From: Dendrobium chrysotoxum
Lineage: Eukaryota; Streptophyta; Magnoliopsida; Asparagales; Orchidaceae
Direction of reading: 5' to 3'
Length of the DNA: 64,000 nt
Assembly: GCA_019925795.1 (NCBI GenBank)
Contig: CM034311.1
Span: 43,619,374 to 43,683,373 of the forward strand
The position numbers and the translations under genes were made by a program. The notes beneath the pieces were generated by a model that was given only the letters and a program-made list of their open reading frames with translations, was not told the DNA's origin and did no database searches. Of the stretch, positions 46,818-59,379 are shown piece after piece. Position 1 is the first letter of the stretch. Every line of letters begins with the position of its first letter.

Positions 46818-47334
46818 ACCTACGACTACAATCCATTGGACCATCGCTATCCTTTGATTACGATCTATCTGAGCTCCATCGCCTATCGATTATGGTCCAT
46901 TTGACCTTTTTTGCTTGCCGGCTACGGTCCCTTCGACCATCGTCGCTCGCCAATTACAATCCCTCCGACCTCCATTGCCCACCAACTACAGTACCTCCGA
47001 CATCCGTCATCCGTTGACCACGATCCCTCCGACCTCCGTCGCCCGCCGATCACGACCCCTCCGACCTCCCTCACCCACTGACTACGATCCCTCTAACCTT
47101 CGTCGCTCGTCGACTACAGTCCCTTCGACGTCCGTCGCCCACCAAGTATGGTCCCTTCGACCACCATTATCCATCGATTATGATCCCTCTAACCTCCGTC
47201 GCCCGCCAACTACTGTCCCTCTGACATCCGTGGTCCCTCCAACCACCGTCGCCCCGAGCCGACGGTCCCTCGGACCACCATCATCTGCCGATTAAGGTCC
47301 CTTCGGCCACCGTCGCCAGCCAACTATTGTGTGA

Positions 47335-48580
47335 CTAACCAAACGAACATGCCAATATTCTCTTGAGAATAACTCTCATGTCACTGGATTCTTCCAGCTC
47401 CAACCTTGTAGCTTGCCCGTTATGATGTATATTTGCTACATTGAGCCAAAGTCTTCCGCTGAGGAAGAGCCTCATTTGTAATCAATTATAAATACCAATG
47501 GATTCTTTTCAACTAGGCAAGATTCTGTGGTTTTTTCCGCTTTTAGGGTTTTCCACGTAAAAATTCTGGTATATCTTATGAATGTTGCACCCCTCTCTCT
47601 TATCTATCTGTGTGCTAAATCTTTATTCAAAGCTAAGATGTTAAGCTCTTTATCTCTCTATCACCACGAATGTTCTAAACGCAACATGTGTTATTTTAAA
47701 TTCTTTCAAATTTCACTATGTATTTGACTTCCTTAAATCTAATATTGAAAAAAAGTTAAAATAGAGAAAGGTGTCCATCCAATATTTTTTTAATGTAGCT
47801 TTTGAAACAACCCTTTAATAGATTCGCAACACAAATGTTCAATATAAATTTAAATTTAAGTGCAAATTGACATATTATAAATTAATTGATCAAGAAAAAT
47901 GAAGATTATTGTTATGATATCAAATGAGAAAATTTTGATTTTCTGAAATTGTGAATTCGAGTCACACATTTTGCAATTTGTCACTCCTCATTTCTAAAAA
48001 ATATGAATTTATTTAATAATTATATATTTATCTATAAATATTTCACAAATATAAATGCATGTTTTTTTTTTCAAATCAATAAAATTTGTAATTGGATTGA
48101 TTTGGTCGACAAAACAGCTTATATTTATTCTTTTCAAAATTAAATTTGCTCAAAATTGGATTGATCTAACCCATTTAAATGTCGACAAAATATTTAAATC
48201 TTTAAAATAAGTTTTAGCTATAACTCTAATTATTTACCAAAGTAAAAAAGGCGAATTCATATATATATATATATATTACTATTTTTCTTATATTTATATA
48301 TATCATATCTGTTTTTTATTTTTATTTATATAAATATTTGCAGAAAACAAATATTTATATAAATAAATATTGATATATATAAATATAGAAAAAATAATGA
48401 TATATATAATTACATAACTTTAAATATTACCGTTTTAAGCCAGTAGAGTAGATAATAGTAATTACAAATAAAATAATAATAATAATAATTAATAAGTAAT
48501 AACACTAAAAATTCAGGCAAAGCAGGTCGATCTTTGACCGTCCAAATTCCAAACTGATGGGCTCATCAAGCTGGCAAAAG
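47335..48580. other. AT-rich sequence upstream of HSC70
   Basis: No gene seen. 47400-47540 looks like the end of an LTR-type transcript leader (TATAAATACC at about 47488). 48255-48430 is an AT-rich stretch with (AT)n at 48256-48277 and an imperfect palindrome around AAATATTTATATAAATA. Confidence 0.4.
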
Positions 48581-48585
48581 CCGTC

Positions 48586-48600
48586 AGAAAGTTCTAGAGG
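48586..48600 (+). promoter_or_regulatory. Heat-shock element of the HSC70 promoter
   Basis: AGAAAGTTCTAGAGG: alternating GAA/TTC/GAg units with one mismatch, 10 bp upstream of the TATA box. Confidence 0.6.
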
Positions 48601-48609
48601 CACCTAGCC

Positions 48610-48618
48610 TATATAATA
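48610..48618 (+). promoter_or_regulatory. TATA box of HSC70
   Basis: TATATAATA, about 110 bp upstream of the ATG. A start site near 48640 would give an 85-90-base pyrimidine-rich leader (ccttcctta..ctcttcctctt). Confidence 0.65.
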
Positions 48619-48728
48619 TCTCTCCACCTTCCTTAGCTCTTCCTCTTACGACCGCATTCTCAAACCCTAATTCAGCCGCCGCTACACTTCCAGCTCTCTT
48701 TAGCTTTCCCTCTTTCAGTACTCTAGAT

Positions 48729-51700
48729 ATGGCCGGAAAGGGAGAGGGCCCAGCGATAGGTATTGATCTTGGAACGACTTACTCTTGCGTCGGAGTATGG
48801 CAGCACGATCGGGTCGAAATCATCGCGAACGACCAAGGTAACCGCACGACCCCGTCATATGTCGCATTCACCGACACGGAGCGGCTGATCGGCGACGCTG
48901 CGAAGAATCAGGTCGCCATGAACCCCATAAACACGGTTTTTGGTGAGGATTCTTAACTAGTTTGGTTTGCCATGATTTATGTTCTATGTTTTTCTGATGC
49001 TTGATTGTGCGGGGAAGAGATAGTTAATCTGTTTATAACAATCTAGTAATTAATTATTTGTCTGTATATGGATCTTTTGCATTGCTTATTTGTTAACGTT
49101 TCATATGCTAGATATTTGGCCGGGGAGGCTTAAATAGCCTATCGTATGATGGATCTGTCGTTATTTTGATTTGATTATTTCATATATCGGTAATTTTATA
49201 TTTTAATTCTTGGTCGTTTGCCGTGGACATTAATCAGTCACTTGTGTAGTAGATCACTTCTTTATACGTTCAAAGGAACGGATCAGATGTCAAAAGTGAC
49301 ATTAATATGGATCTGATCTAGTTTGTGGTAGCATATAAGCTATTCATTATTTGGCTGTAAAGCGTTTTGATATCAAGTTAGATCTGATTTTCACCAATGC
49401 ACTTTTTAATGTCATAAACGAGGATGCCTATGTTTACATAAGTCGATTTTTTTGCGGTCAGAGTGCAACATATAGAAAGTGAAGTAAGTATATTTTTAAT
49501 AGTGCTGAATTCTTTATTTTTGAATGGTGCTCTAAAATCAGATTAGATTTATTGGATCTTTTATGTATATTTAGTTGCAATCAATTTGTCATCTACATGT
49601 ATGAATTATACATAATAACTCATATTTAAATTGCTTTTACTACACAATTATATGACGTGCTTCTTAAAAACTTATGTTTAAGCATTGAAATGTCCTTGCT
49701 TGGTAGATTGCTTTAATATAGTGATTTATTCAGTAGGCACATTATGTGCCCAGAATATATTGCTTATGGAACTCTGAATTTCTAGCCTCTGACCATAAAA
49801 CAATTTGTTTTGCTCAACTCTTATACGACTAGTTCTCACCTATGCCTGTCCTGTGCTATAATTTAGTTTTATTTTTTGGGGGAGAAGTTGAGCATCATTG
49901 CATTATGTTGCCTTAAGAAATGAATGATTGTCTCTTTTTTTTGGCGCTCTTCAGAACTATGAAACCTTTAGAAACATGTAATGTGAAGAAATTGTAGTCT
50001 CAATAGTCCAATGATTTATTTTTAAGTTTGCCACATGCTTAATTTTCTTAAGCTATGACAGCTACATCATGTCATTGCTCACAGAACTCTCAAGTTTCAA
50101 TATTTTATCATAAATTAATTCCTCTTTTATGCACTTAAGAAGGTTTGTTTTGGGCAGATTTTTTTGCTTTGCTTTTTAGATTGTAGCTATACATCTATTT
50201 AGTTATTGTATTTTTTTGCTGTTTTTCAAAAATGCCTGTAGTTGGAAGCTGCCTTTGAGAGGCATATCTACTATAATATAATAGTTGTTAAAAAACTGTT
50301 ATTTGAGTTTAAAAAAGATACTTGTAACATCCATATAAGCTTTAAAAAAATTAATTTTCTACAATGTATTTACAACCATGACCTCTAAAATCTATTTAGT
50401 TATTGGTTTTTTTTGCCATTTTTTCAATAATAACTGTAGTGGGAACCTACTTTTGAGAAGCATATCTACTATAATATAATAGTTGTAAAAAAGCAGTTAT
50501 CTGAGTTTAAAAAAAAAACTTGTAACACCCATAAAAGCTTTAAACAATTTAATTTTCTAATATGGATTTACAACCATAGCCTCTAAAAGCCACAGCCACC
50601 CTAAACAGCCTAATAGTCTTTGCTCTGATTTGCCGAAGCATTTTCTGCCATAGTTTAGTTAAAAATATTTGTGGAAGAATGGATGCACAATTTATCATTG
50701 TGCTCCCTGATGGGCATTAGTTAAAATTATTTGTGGAAGATTGTGTACTCTTTTGCCTGCATCAAAATTATGACATTTTTGAAAACATGTAATATGCTCT
50801 CATTAAAAAAAATGTAATGTGATCTCATCTTTCCAAATAGATGAAAGATATGAAATTCTTCTTCAAATCAGGAGAATGCCTGATGTCTATCAAAGTCTTT
50901 GACATGCATTGGCATTATCCCAATGCCTCTGACAATTTAACAGGTTATGTCATTTTCCCTGAGGGTTTTTCTACCAGATATTAGTCTATGAGAAACTAGA
51001 TGCTTTTGAGAGGTCATGTGATATGACTTCTAATTTTCTAGTAGAATAAATATAGTAGTTTGAAACTAGATCATACCATCTAACTACTCTTGTGATTTTT
51101 CTTTAGAACTTGAATTGCTTTTTTATTACCTTTTCTTTTGAGCTTTGTTTGTAATAGTCTATTCAAATTAGTCTCCATGCTTCTTTCAATAGTGGCATCG
51201 TCTTTTTCTTTTAGGCTTTGATTTTGATCTCTTTTTTGTTTGTTTGTTCTCTCTGTTTGCCAGTATTTCTTTAGAAATAAACCCTTAATTGGGCTTTTTC
51301 TTTGCTTATTTTGCAACTCATTTGACATAAGGGTATTTTTATGTCTATTATTGATATTATGACCTTTTATGCAGTCAAGTGATTAATAATGGGCTCTTAT
51401 GTAGATAGTAGAGATCAAAATGTGATCGAAATTGTATATTTTTACTCTGTTTCACATGCAGACTTGTTAAATCCAGATGGAGATTGTTATTATAAGCATC
51501 CCAATGCTTTTGCAATGAAGTTATCATCTTTCATCCAAAACATGAATAATTACTGCTTTAAATAATGATGGTTGGTGGTTTTAGCATGTAGAAAGATTCT
51601 AATTTTTTCTCACATCTCTTATGCGGTTTTTTTTTATAAATCATATTTTAAAGAACGTTTTCTCCCAAATTAATTTTTTATTGAACTATGAGCTGTCTAA

Positions 51701-54700
51701 TTTATCTTCTTCTCATGTGCTAATTCCGGAATATTTACCCTTCAGTCTTCTACAAACCTCTTTTGTTATTGATGACCCATTTTTCACAATCAATTTTAGC
51801 TGAACCTTGCAGTCTTTTAATCCTCCTGAAGCTGTGTTTTGATCAATGAATATAGCTCTTCTCTCTGTTTGCAAGTACCGGCACAGTCTATTTATGGGAG
51901 TAGAAGAAGGGTTTAGGATTATATACAAGTGAAGTCACTGGTCAATTTGATGTTATTTAACAACTTTCTATTACCTATGAGGAGCATGTCATTAAAAATT
52001 AGCCTTCACAGAAAGGTTACCTAATGAATACGAGCTTGTTAGTATTTACCCAACTGCAGACTGCTTTCAGTCTTTTGGGATACGAGATCTGCAATATCTG
52101 AGCATGTACATTAAAAATTTTCCTAATGAGGTTAGCAGATCTTTTCATATATAAATAATAAAAACATAATAACTAGCAGAACCAGCCACTGCTATAGCAC
52201 TCACAAGATGTAGCATACATATGCAATTAGATTCCAACTTTAGCACTTGAGTTGTATTGGCATTGTCTAGATTTTGTTGATGCCAACTATTGTTTTTGGA
52301 AGTGTGATATCATGTGTTTTAAGCACAGTTGAAGAATTACCATCTCATTTGTTGGAGTTTAGTTAGTATACTCCCTAGTCTGTTAGTTCGGTATTTTCTT
52401 TACCACAAAGTTGGTTAATTTATGAGAAAACTAGATACTATTTGCGTGTCATGTGATATGACTTGTAAATTTTTAGTAGAATAAATATAATTGCTTGAAA
52501 TCTAAATCATACAATCTTATTGTTCTTGTGATATTGCTTTAGAACTTGAATTGTTTTTTATTGCCTTTTCTTTTGAGGTTTCTTTGTAAAACTTTATTCA
52601 AATTACTCTCCAAACTTCTTTCAATAGTGGCGTCATCTTTTTCTTTTAGACTTTGATTTTGATCTTCTTTTTTGGGTTTGTTTTTGCCAATCTGCAAGTT
52701 GTGCGTTGGAAAGAATCCCTTAATTGGGCTTTTTCTTTGCTTCTTATCTTGCAACTTATTTGACATAAGGGTATATTTTACGTCTATTATGAATAGTATG
52801 TCCTTTATATGCAGTCAAGTGATTAATAATGTGCTCTTATGTAGATGATAGAGAGCAAAATGTGATCGAAACTGTATATGTTTTACTCTGTTTTCACATT
52901 CAGGCTTGTTAAATCTGGAAGGAGATGTTATAATAAGCTCCCAATGCTTTTGCTTCAAATAATGATTGTCGGTGGTTTTATCATGCAGAGAGATTCTAAT
53001 TTTTCTTCCATCTCTTAATGTGGTTTTTTTTGATAAATCATATTTAAAGAACTTTATCTCCCAAATTAATTTTTTATTGAACTATGAGCTGTCACATTTA
53101 TGGTCTTCTCATTTGTGCAACAAGACTTCTTCTAATAATGATTCCCCATTTTCACGATCTATTAGCTGAACTTTGCAGTCTTTTAAATCTCCTGAAGTTG
53201 TATTTTGATCAATGAATATAGCTCCTTTCTCTTTTTGAAAGTCCCGGCTCAGTCTAGTCATGGGGGTAGAAGAAGGGTTTAGGATTATTTGCCAATGATG
53301 TCACTAGTCAATTTGATATTATTTAACAACTTTCTATTACCTATCTATGGAGCTTACTATTCAAAATTAATCTTCACAAAAAGTTTATCTAACGAATATG
53401 AGCTTGTTAGTATTTACCCAACTGCAGATTGCTTTCAATCTTTTGTGATATTAGATCTGCAATATCTGAGCATGCACGTTAAAAATTTTCCTAATGCGGT
53501 TAGCAGATTCATAAATAATAATAAGCATAATGACTGGCAGAATCAACCAATGCGACAGCACTCACAAGATGAAGCATACATATGCAATTAGGTTACAACT
53601 TTAGCGCTTGAGTTGTATTTGCACTGTCTAGATGTTGTTAATGCCAACTATCACTTTTGTAAGGAAGTGAGATATCATGTCTTTTAAGCACAATAGAAGA
53701 ATCACCATCTCATTTGTTGGAGTTTAGTTAGTATGCTACCTAGTCTGTTAGTTCGATGCTTTCTCTATCACAAACTTGGTTAATGTTAATATCCACTCTT
53801 ATCTTAAATCTGCAAGTCTTTTCTAAGCAATACATACATATATCTTTTGCAGATGCCAAGCGATTGATTGGCAGGCGGTTTTCTGATGCATCTGTTCAGA
53901 GTGATATCAAGCTTTGGCCATTCAAAGTAATTCCTGGACCTGGAGACAAGCCCATGATTGTTGTTCAGTATAAGGGTGAGGATAAACAGTTTGCAGCTGA
54001 AGAAATCTCATCTATGGTTCTTATAAAGATGCGTGAGATCGCTGAGGCCTATTTAGGATCGACTGTGAAGAATGCAGTTGTCACTGTTCCTGCATACTTC
54101 AATGACTCACAGCGCCAAGCCACAAAGGATGCTGGTGTCATTGCCGGTCTAAATGTTATGAGAATCATTAATGAGCCAACTGCTGCTGCCATTGCATATG
54201 GTCTTGACAAGAAGGCTACCAGCGTTGGTGAGAAGAATGTTCTCATTTTTGACCTGGGTGGTGGTACCTTTGATGTATCTCTCCTCACCATTGAGGAGGG
54301 TATCTTTGAAGTCAAGGCCACTGCAGGAGACACTCATCTTGGTGGAGAGGATTTTGACAATAGAATGGTGAACCACTTTGTCCAGGAGTTCAAGAGGAAA
54401 AATAAGAAAGATATCAGCGGCAATCCCAGAGCTCTTCGGAGGTTGAGGACTGCTTGTGAGAGGGCAAAGAGAACTTTATCTTCCACTGCTCAGACCACAA
54501 TTGAAATTGATTCTCTCTATGAGGGCATTGATTTCTACTCCACAATCACTCGTGCCAGGTTTGAGGAACTTAACATGGATCTATTCAGGAAGTGTATGGA
54601 ACCTGTGGAGAAGTGCCTGAGGGATGCAAAGATGGACAAGAGCACTGTTCATGATGTTGTTCTGGTTGGAGGGTCCACTCGGATTCCTAAGGTGCAGCAG

Positions 54701-55585
54701 CTTTTGCAGGACTTTTTCAATGGGAAGGAGCTCTGCAAGAGCATCAACCCTGATGAAGCTGTTGCTTATGGTGCTGCTGTTCAAGCTGCCATCTTGAGCG
54801 GTGAAGGTAATGAGAAGGTTCAGGACCTTCTCCTCCTTGACGTTACTCCTCTCTCCCTTGGTCTGGAGACTGCCGGTGGTGTCATGACAGTTTTGATCCC
54901 AAGGAACACCACCATCCCTACCAAGAAGGAGCAGGTCTTTTCCACCTACTCGGACAATCAGCCCGGTGTCTTGATCCAGGTCTATGAGGGTGAGAGGACG
55001 AGGACCAGGGACAACAATTTGCTTGGCAAATTTGAGCTCTCAGGCATCCCACCTGCTCCCAGGGGTGTTCCCCAGATTACTGTTTGCTTTGACATTGATG
55101 CCAATGGTATCTTGAATGTTTCTGCCGAGGATAAAACAACTGGGCAGAAGAATAAGATCACCATCACCAATGACAAGGGCCGTCTGAGCAAGGAGGAGAT
55201 TGAGAAGATGGTTCAGGAAGCTGAAAAGTACAAGTCTGAGGACGAGGAGCACAAGAAAAAGGTGGAGTCGAAGAACACATTGGAGAATTATGCGTACAAT
55301 ATGAGGAACACCATCAAGGATGAGAAGATTGCCTCGAAGCTTGCTGCTGATGACAAGAAGAAGATTGAAGATGCCATTGATCAGGCTATCCAGTGGCTTG
55401 AAAGTAATCAGTTGGCTGAGGCTGATGAGTTTGATGACAAGATGAAGGAACTCGAGGGCATCTGCAACCCGATCATCGCCAAAATGTACCAGGGAGCCGG
55501 CCCTGATATGGGTGGAATGCCCGATGATATTCCAACTGGTGGTGGTAGCAGTGGTGCTGGTCCCAAGATTGAGGAGGTCGACTAA
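48729..55585 (+). CDS. HSC70: Cytosolic heat shock cognate 70 kDa protein
   Basis: ATP-dependent cytosolic/nuclear chaperone that binds unfolded peptides with J-domain and exchange-factor partners. Two exons, 48729-48942 and 53853-55585, encode 648 residues, the normal length. The intron sits after the F of NPINTVF|DAKRLIGRRF, the position conserved in plant HSC70 genes. All three family signatures are present: GIDLGTTYS near residue 10, IFDLGGGTFDVSLL around 200 and VVLVGGSTRIPKVQQ around 340. The substrate-binding region and helical lid follow, and the chain ends GPKIEEVD, the EEVD motif that binds TPR co-chaperones and marks the cytosolic branch. An HSE and TATA box precede it. The intron, 4910 bp, is unusually long and holds a tandem duplication. 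The start ATG is the first in the leader. Confidence 0.97.
50187..50588. repeat. Short tandem duplication (about 200 bp) in the HSC70 intron
   Basis: 50187-50378 and 50390-50588 share ATCTATTTAGTTATTG, GGCATATCTACTATAATATA and CTTGTAACAYCCATA.AAGC, with many substitutions. Confidence 0.7.
50985..53783. repeat. 1.4-kb tandem duplication in the HSC70 intron
   Basis: Unit 1 (about 50985-52420) and unit 2 (about 52421-53783) match throughout: GAGAAA.CTAGAT, CAAGTGATTAATAATG, ACCCAACTGCAGAYTGCTTT, CATCTCATTTGTTGGAGTTT and TTCTTTACCACAAAGTTGG against TTCTCTATCACAAACTTGG. Both units keep an antisense frame beginning MSN-LQ and containing RKSPIKG and KEKDDATIERS (51328-51080 and 52766-52539). Silent and replacement changes are about equal there, so I do not call a gene. 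Confidence 0.8.
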
Positions 55586-57200
55586 AATTTTCTCTCTAGT
55601 TATTGCAACTTACTTGGATCTTAGTTTATTGCAACTTGTTTGCAATGGTTATCTCTAGCATTGGTTCTCCTATCTTCTTTTGAAAGACTTTTGATATTGG
55701 TTTCTATTATGCATGGCCTGAAGTCTTTGGCCGAAGTAGTAGTGCGTCTTTGACAATATTTATTCTATGTTGTCGCGTTTTGTGTTGGCCATATTCAGTA
55801 ATGTTATGGATTTCTATTTTATTATCTTTTGTTTACGTTCTCTGGAACTTGTGAAATTGCATTCTTTAGGGTAACTTTCTGATCCAGCTGGGTTGAGTAG
55901 TAAAGCAGAAGGCTTGCTGCAATCCAAAAATTACAGTTTTTAAAAAATTCTGCTTAATTTATAATCGCTGGAGCTAGAAGAAAGATAGTATATTTGGTAA
56001 TATAATGTATACTTTCACTGTTATGTTTCATCAAATCAAATATCATTTAAAATGTATTAGAGAATTTGTTTACTTTATATTGGTATCTGGACGTGATAGC
56101 ATGTCTTCTTTTTCTTAATTCAAAATGAGATTATTCGCTGTCTTCTTATTTGAACCGAGGTAGCAACGTTTTGCTACTTTTGAGCCTGAACAAGTAACTT
56201 ATGCTCAGTTCCTGAGTCATTTTTTATTTTTATATGATGATAAAGTTGGTGAAAATTTTGAGTGTAATACTTTATGCAAATTTCTACGTAACGTATTCCG
56301 AATTGGTTTTCATACAAAAATTTAAAAAATTACCTCCTCAATTTTTTTGATTTGTAAACATTTTATTGACATTAAATCTTTTATAATCTATAATATATTT
56401 ATACAATTGGATACATAAAACTTCAATGGGTTGAATCAAGGGGTTGAATTCAAAGGATTAATAGAATTTTTTATATTTATATCATTATTATTATTTTATT
56501 TATGTAATTTTTAAATATTTTTAATATTTATTGTTTCATGAATTCAACTCCTCGATTCAAATTGATTAAACTTTTGAGTTTTGAACTAATTCTTCTTCCT
56601 CTTTTGATGTTTAAAACAATTTTCGGAGCCTTGGTTCTACTGCTTTGTTAAATTTGAAATGCTGAACCCAATGTCTGCTTACAAGAAGAAGAGGCTGTAC
56701 TAGGTTTTCTTGTAGAAGACAAGGCTATAATTCATAAAAGATAAAGCAAAAGATGTTGCTCCATGCTAGAGGATACTTGCATTTCAAAAAACTCAAGAGG
56801 GTCAAGGTCACCTCCAGAGATAAGTAATCTAACGAGTTCTCAACTCTATCGAATTCTCTATTGATATTGCAAATGTTAAAAAGACAAGCAAAGTTGGACA
56901 AAACGCATTAGGAGATCAAGGATTAAAATTGCAGACCTTAGCTGCACTGAAAGTTGAAGATCTTCTTAGAATTATTAATGTAGGTGCTAAAAGCAGCCCA
57001 ACTTGGATGCCGACCTAGAAGAGATGCAAGCCCTTAGGGATTTGATCCTACACAAACAACCTGATTCATTATCAATTCCACATCAATTTTGAATCACTAT
57101 ACTTATATAATTATATAATTGACTGGGCATCAAGCCGGATTATAAAGGGTTTCATATGCTATGCAGCTTAAATGATATTTACACTCCATATAATTAAAAG
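55586..57200. other. HSC70 3' region and unassigned sequence
   Basis: T-rich 3' UTR for the first few hundred bases, with possible poly(A) context around 55790-55830. Beyond about 56100 it is AT-rich without a recognised gene; 56640-57050 has somewhat higher GC but no frame I could assign. Confidence 0.4.
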
Positions 57201-57205
57201 CCAAA

Positions 57206-57685
57206 ATTACAACAACAAGCCTTTACCCACTGTGAGGATGATTACATGAATCATTTTTCTCCATTATGTTATATTTAGAGTCAAATTCTTATTTAAATTT
57301 AATAAAAAAAATTATTTTTAATGCTTTCTAAATTCTAACCAAGTCTTTTTAGGTTTATCTTTACCTTTCTTAACATATATTGGATCTACTACATCTACTC
57401 TCCTAAGAGGGTCATTGGAAGGCTGAAATTTTAAGTGACCAAACCATCGATGACTCTCTCTAATCTTATCTAACAGTATAGCTACTCTAAACTTTTCACA
57501 TATACACTCGTTTAGCATTTTATCTCCAAGAGTAAAGTCACTCATCCACCTGAGCATCCTCATATCTACAACACTAAACTTTATGTTTCTTTTTTAATGG
57601 CCAACATTCTGCCCCATAAGATATTGCTGGTCTCATCACCATCTTATAAAATTTTCCCTTAATTTGAGGGGTATTTTTCTATTGA
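57206..57685 (-). mobile_element. RTE-type LINE fragment, minus strand
   Basis: Read on the minus strand it gives LKLRENFIRWW-like sequence, then MRMLRWMSDFTLGDKM, DKIRESHRWFGHLKF, DPLRRVDVVD and KKGKDKPKKTWLEF, matching the C-terminal region of RTE reverse transcriptases. It ends in (TTG)n (plus strand ACAACAACAAG at 57208). Later copy of the family at 9960 and 24797; stops break the frame. Confidence 0.75.
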
Positions 57686-57960
57686 TAGGCTAGATGCATT
57701 CCTCTAGTTCAATCATCCAACTTGAAAGCCAACTAAAAATCAAAATTACCTAGCTTAAAATATACAGCATACTGTGCATAAAGATCATAGGCTAGGATAT
57801 GATATACAACCTTGATAATGCTTATAATCATTTAAATGAACAATGAACAACAAAAAATGTAAGCTAGCCTCAAGCTTATAAAGAGAAATAAATTGTTCAT
57901 TAGTTTGAAAATGAATTGTGTTGAATCAAATGCAGAGCCAATAAAAATAGAACAATACGC

Positions 57961-57962
<2 letters not shown>

Positions 57963-58004
<42 letters not shown>
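57963..58004 (+). repeat. (CT)n microsatellite
   Basis: About 21 uninterrupted CT units, then CCCCCTC. Confidence 0.9.
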
Positions 58005-58007
<3 letters not shown>

Positions 58008-58539
58008 CCTCTTCTTTTACTATTATTCTTCAAAAATAAGATTGATTTTTGTCCAATATGCTATAATTTGATTTCTTTTATTTGCATGAAATTTTGAAAT
58101 TTCAATCATCTATGCCGACTTGTGGTTTTCATTATCTTTAAATTTATTGCTAATTTTATTTGAAAGACTAAATCTCATCACTTGTATTGGATTTCAACCT
58201 TGTTTTGGCCAATTTGCTTTCTCAAGGAAGTTGCATGTTTGTTGCATTCTTTGATCCCATTCAAATCTGCATTGCATGCATGATGTGCACTAGAACTCTC
58301 AACCCTAGAAAGTCTCACATCACCTCGCAGTAAATGGCGGAAAAATAGATTTGTAAAATCAGTGAAAGTAGCCAACTATTGACCTCATTTTTATTGTAAT
58401 TTTTCCCTTGAGTATGTTCAATCGAGTTAATTAGGCCTCGCCAAGCTTAATTTGGCTCAAATTTGCGACGATTTGGGCCCAATTTCGTCAAACAAATTTA
58501 ATCAAAATAAATTGAACTAAAATCTATTCAAATCGAGTC

Positions 58540-58990
58540 AAATTGAGCCTGATTTGGGCTCAAATCAGCTGCCATTTAACCGCTTGAAATCAACGGTTGT
58601 GATGGCTCTAAGTTTTAATCATTATCGCGCCTTTTTCTCTGATCTCGGCAGCTATAGCAGGGGTCGCGCGCATGAGATCTTGCTTTTGTTGCGACAGAAG
58701 ATACAACGAATCGTCACTTCAATTCTCGCGGGCCTTAGACATCACTCCTTTCGTCTCTCACTCTCGATCTCTTTCTCACCCTTCCATTCGTTGTTGTGAG
58801 TCTAGCCGTGGATCTTGCCACTGTTTTGAAGCCGTTCATCCCATCGACCGCAAGTTTTCATTCGCAGGTACCCGTCTTCCTTCACCTAATCCTGACTTCT
58901 CCTTCCATACGTGCGTGTATTTCTCTATTTGCTGTTCTGCACTATTCCAACACTTTGGTACTTACGAAAAATCATTACGTGCGGAGTCAG
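58540..58990. other. GC-richer block of unknown nature before the minisatellite
   Basis: Contains a pyrimidine-rich leader-like stretch (58740-58800) and a plausible splice donor (TTCGCAG|GTACCC, 58867), which suggests a 5' exon or LTR leader. Frames here are open but I recognise no protein. A half copy of the MITE at 23200 (CATTACGTGCGGAGTC) lies at its end. Confidence 0.3.
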
Positions 58991-59026
58991 AACGGCAAGA
59001 ACCGTCCGGATTTGCCGAGTATTTTA

Positions 59027-59325
59027 TGCGTATTTTGTGAGTATTGCACATTTTGTGCATATTGGGTGAATATTTTGTGCGTATTTTGTGAGTATTTTGC
59101 GCGTATGAGTATTCTGTGAGTACTTTGTGCGTATTTTGTCAGTATTCTGTGAGTATTTTGTGCGTATCTTGTGAGTATTTCGTGTATGTGAGTATTTTGT
59201 GCGTATTTTGTGCATATCTTGTGCATATTTTGTGCGTATCTTGTGTGTATTTTTGTGCGTATTTTGCAGGTATTTTGTGTGTATTTTCTGAATATTTTAT
59301 AAATATTTTCTGAGTATTTTGTAAC
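59027..59325 (+). repeat. 11-12-bp minisatellite TATTTTGTGNG
   Basis: About 25 units of TATTTTGTGCG / TATTTTGTGAG, with drift towards TATTTTCTGA at the end. Followed by three copies of CATGCTAYRTGATTTGTA (59326-59378). Both strands give open Tyr/Val/Cys- or Thr/Lys/Tyr-rich frames that I treat as by-products. Confidence 0.85.
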
Positions 59326-59379
59326 CATGCTACATGATTTGTAGCCATGCTATGTGATTTGTAATCATGCTATATGATT

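Larger units (their letters stand above)
45690..47330. repeat. 32-bp GC-rich minisatellite, interrupted by Cassandra
   Basis: Degenerate units of about 32 bp, consensus near GACTACGGTCCCTCCGACC followed by TCCGTCGCCCGCC, are seen at 45690-46060 and 46730-47330. Because 32 is not a multiple of three and the unit has few stop triplets, all three forward frames stay open and give Pro/Ser/Thr-rich frames; I read these as by-products. The Cassandra element at 46063-46725 splits the array. Confidence 0.8.

Noticed and set aside
45327..47295. Overlapping Pro/Ser/Thr-rich frames
   Set aside because: A 32-bp repeat with few stop triplets keeps all three frames open; not evidence of a protein.
53289..53591. 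100-codon frame in the second intron duplicate of HSC70
   Set aside because: The other duplicate breaks the frame, and differences between copies are more often replacement than silent.
58987..59348. Several frames on both strands rich in Tyr/Thr/Lys or Val/Cys
   Set aside because: Generated by the 11-12-bp minisatellite.
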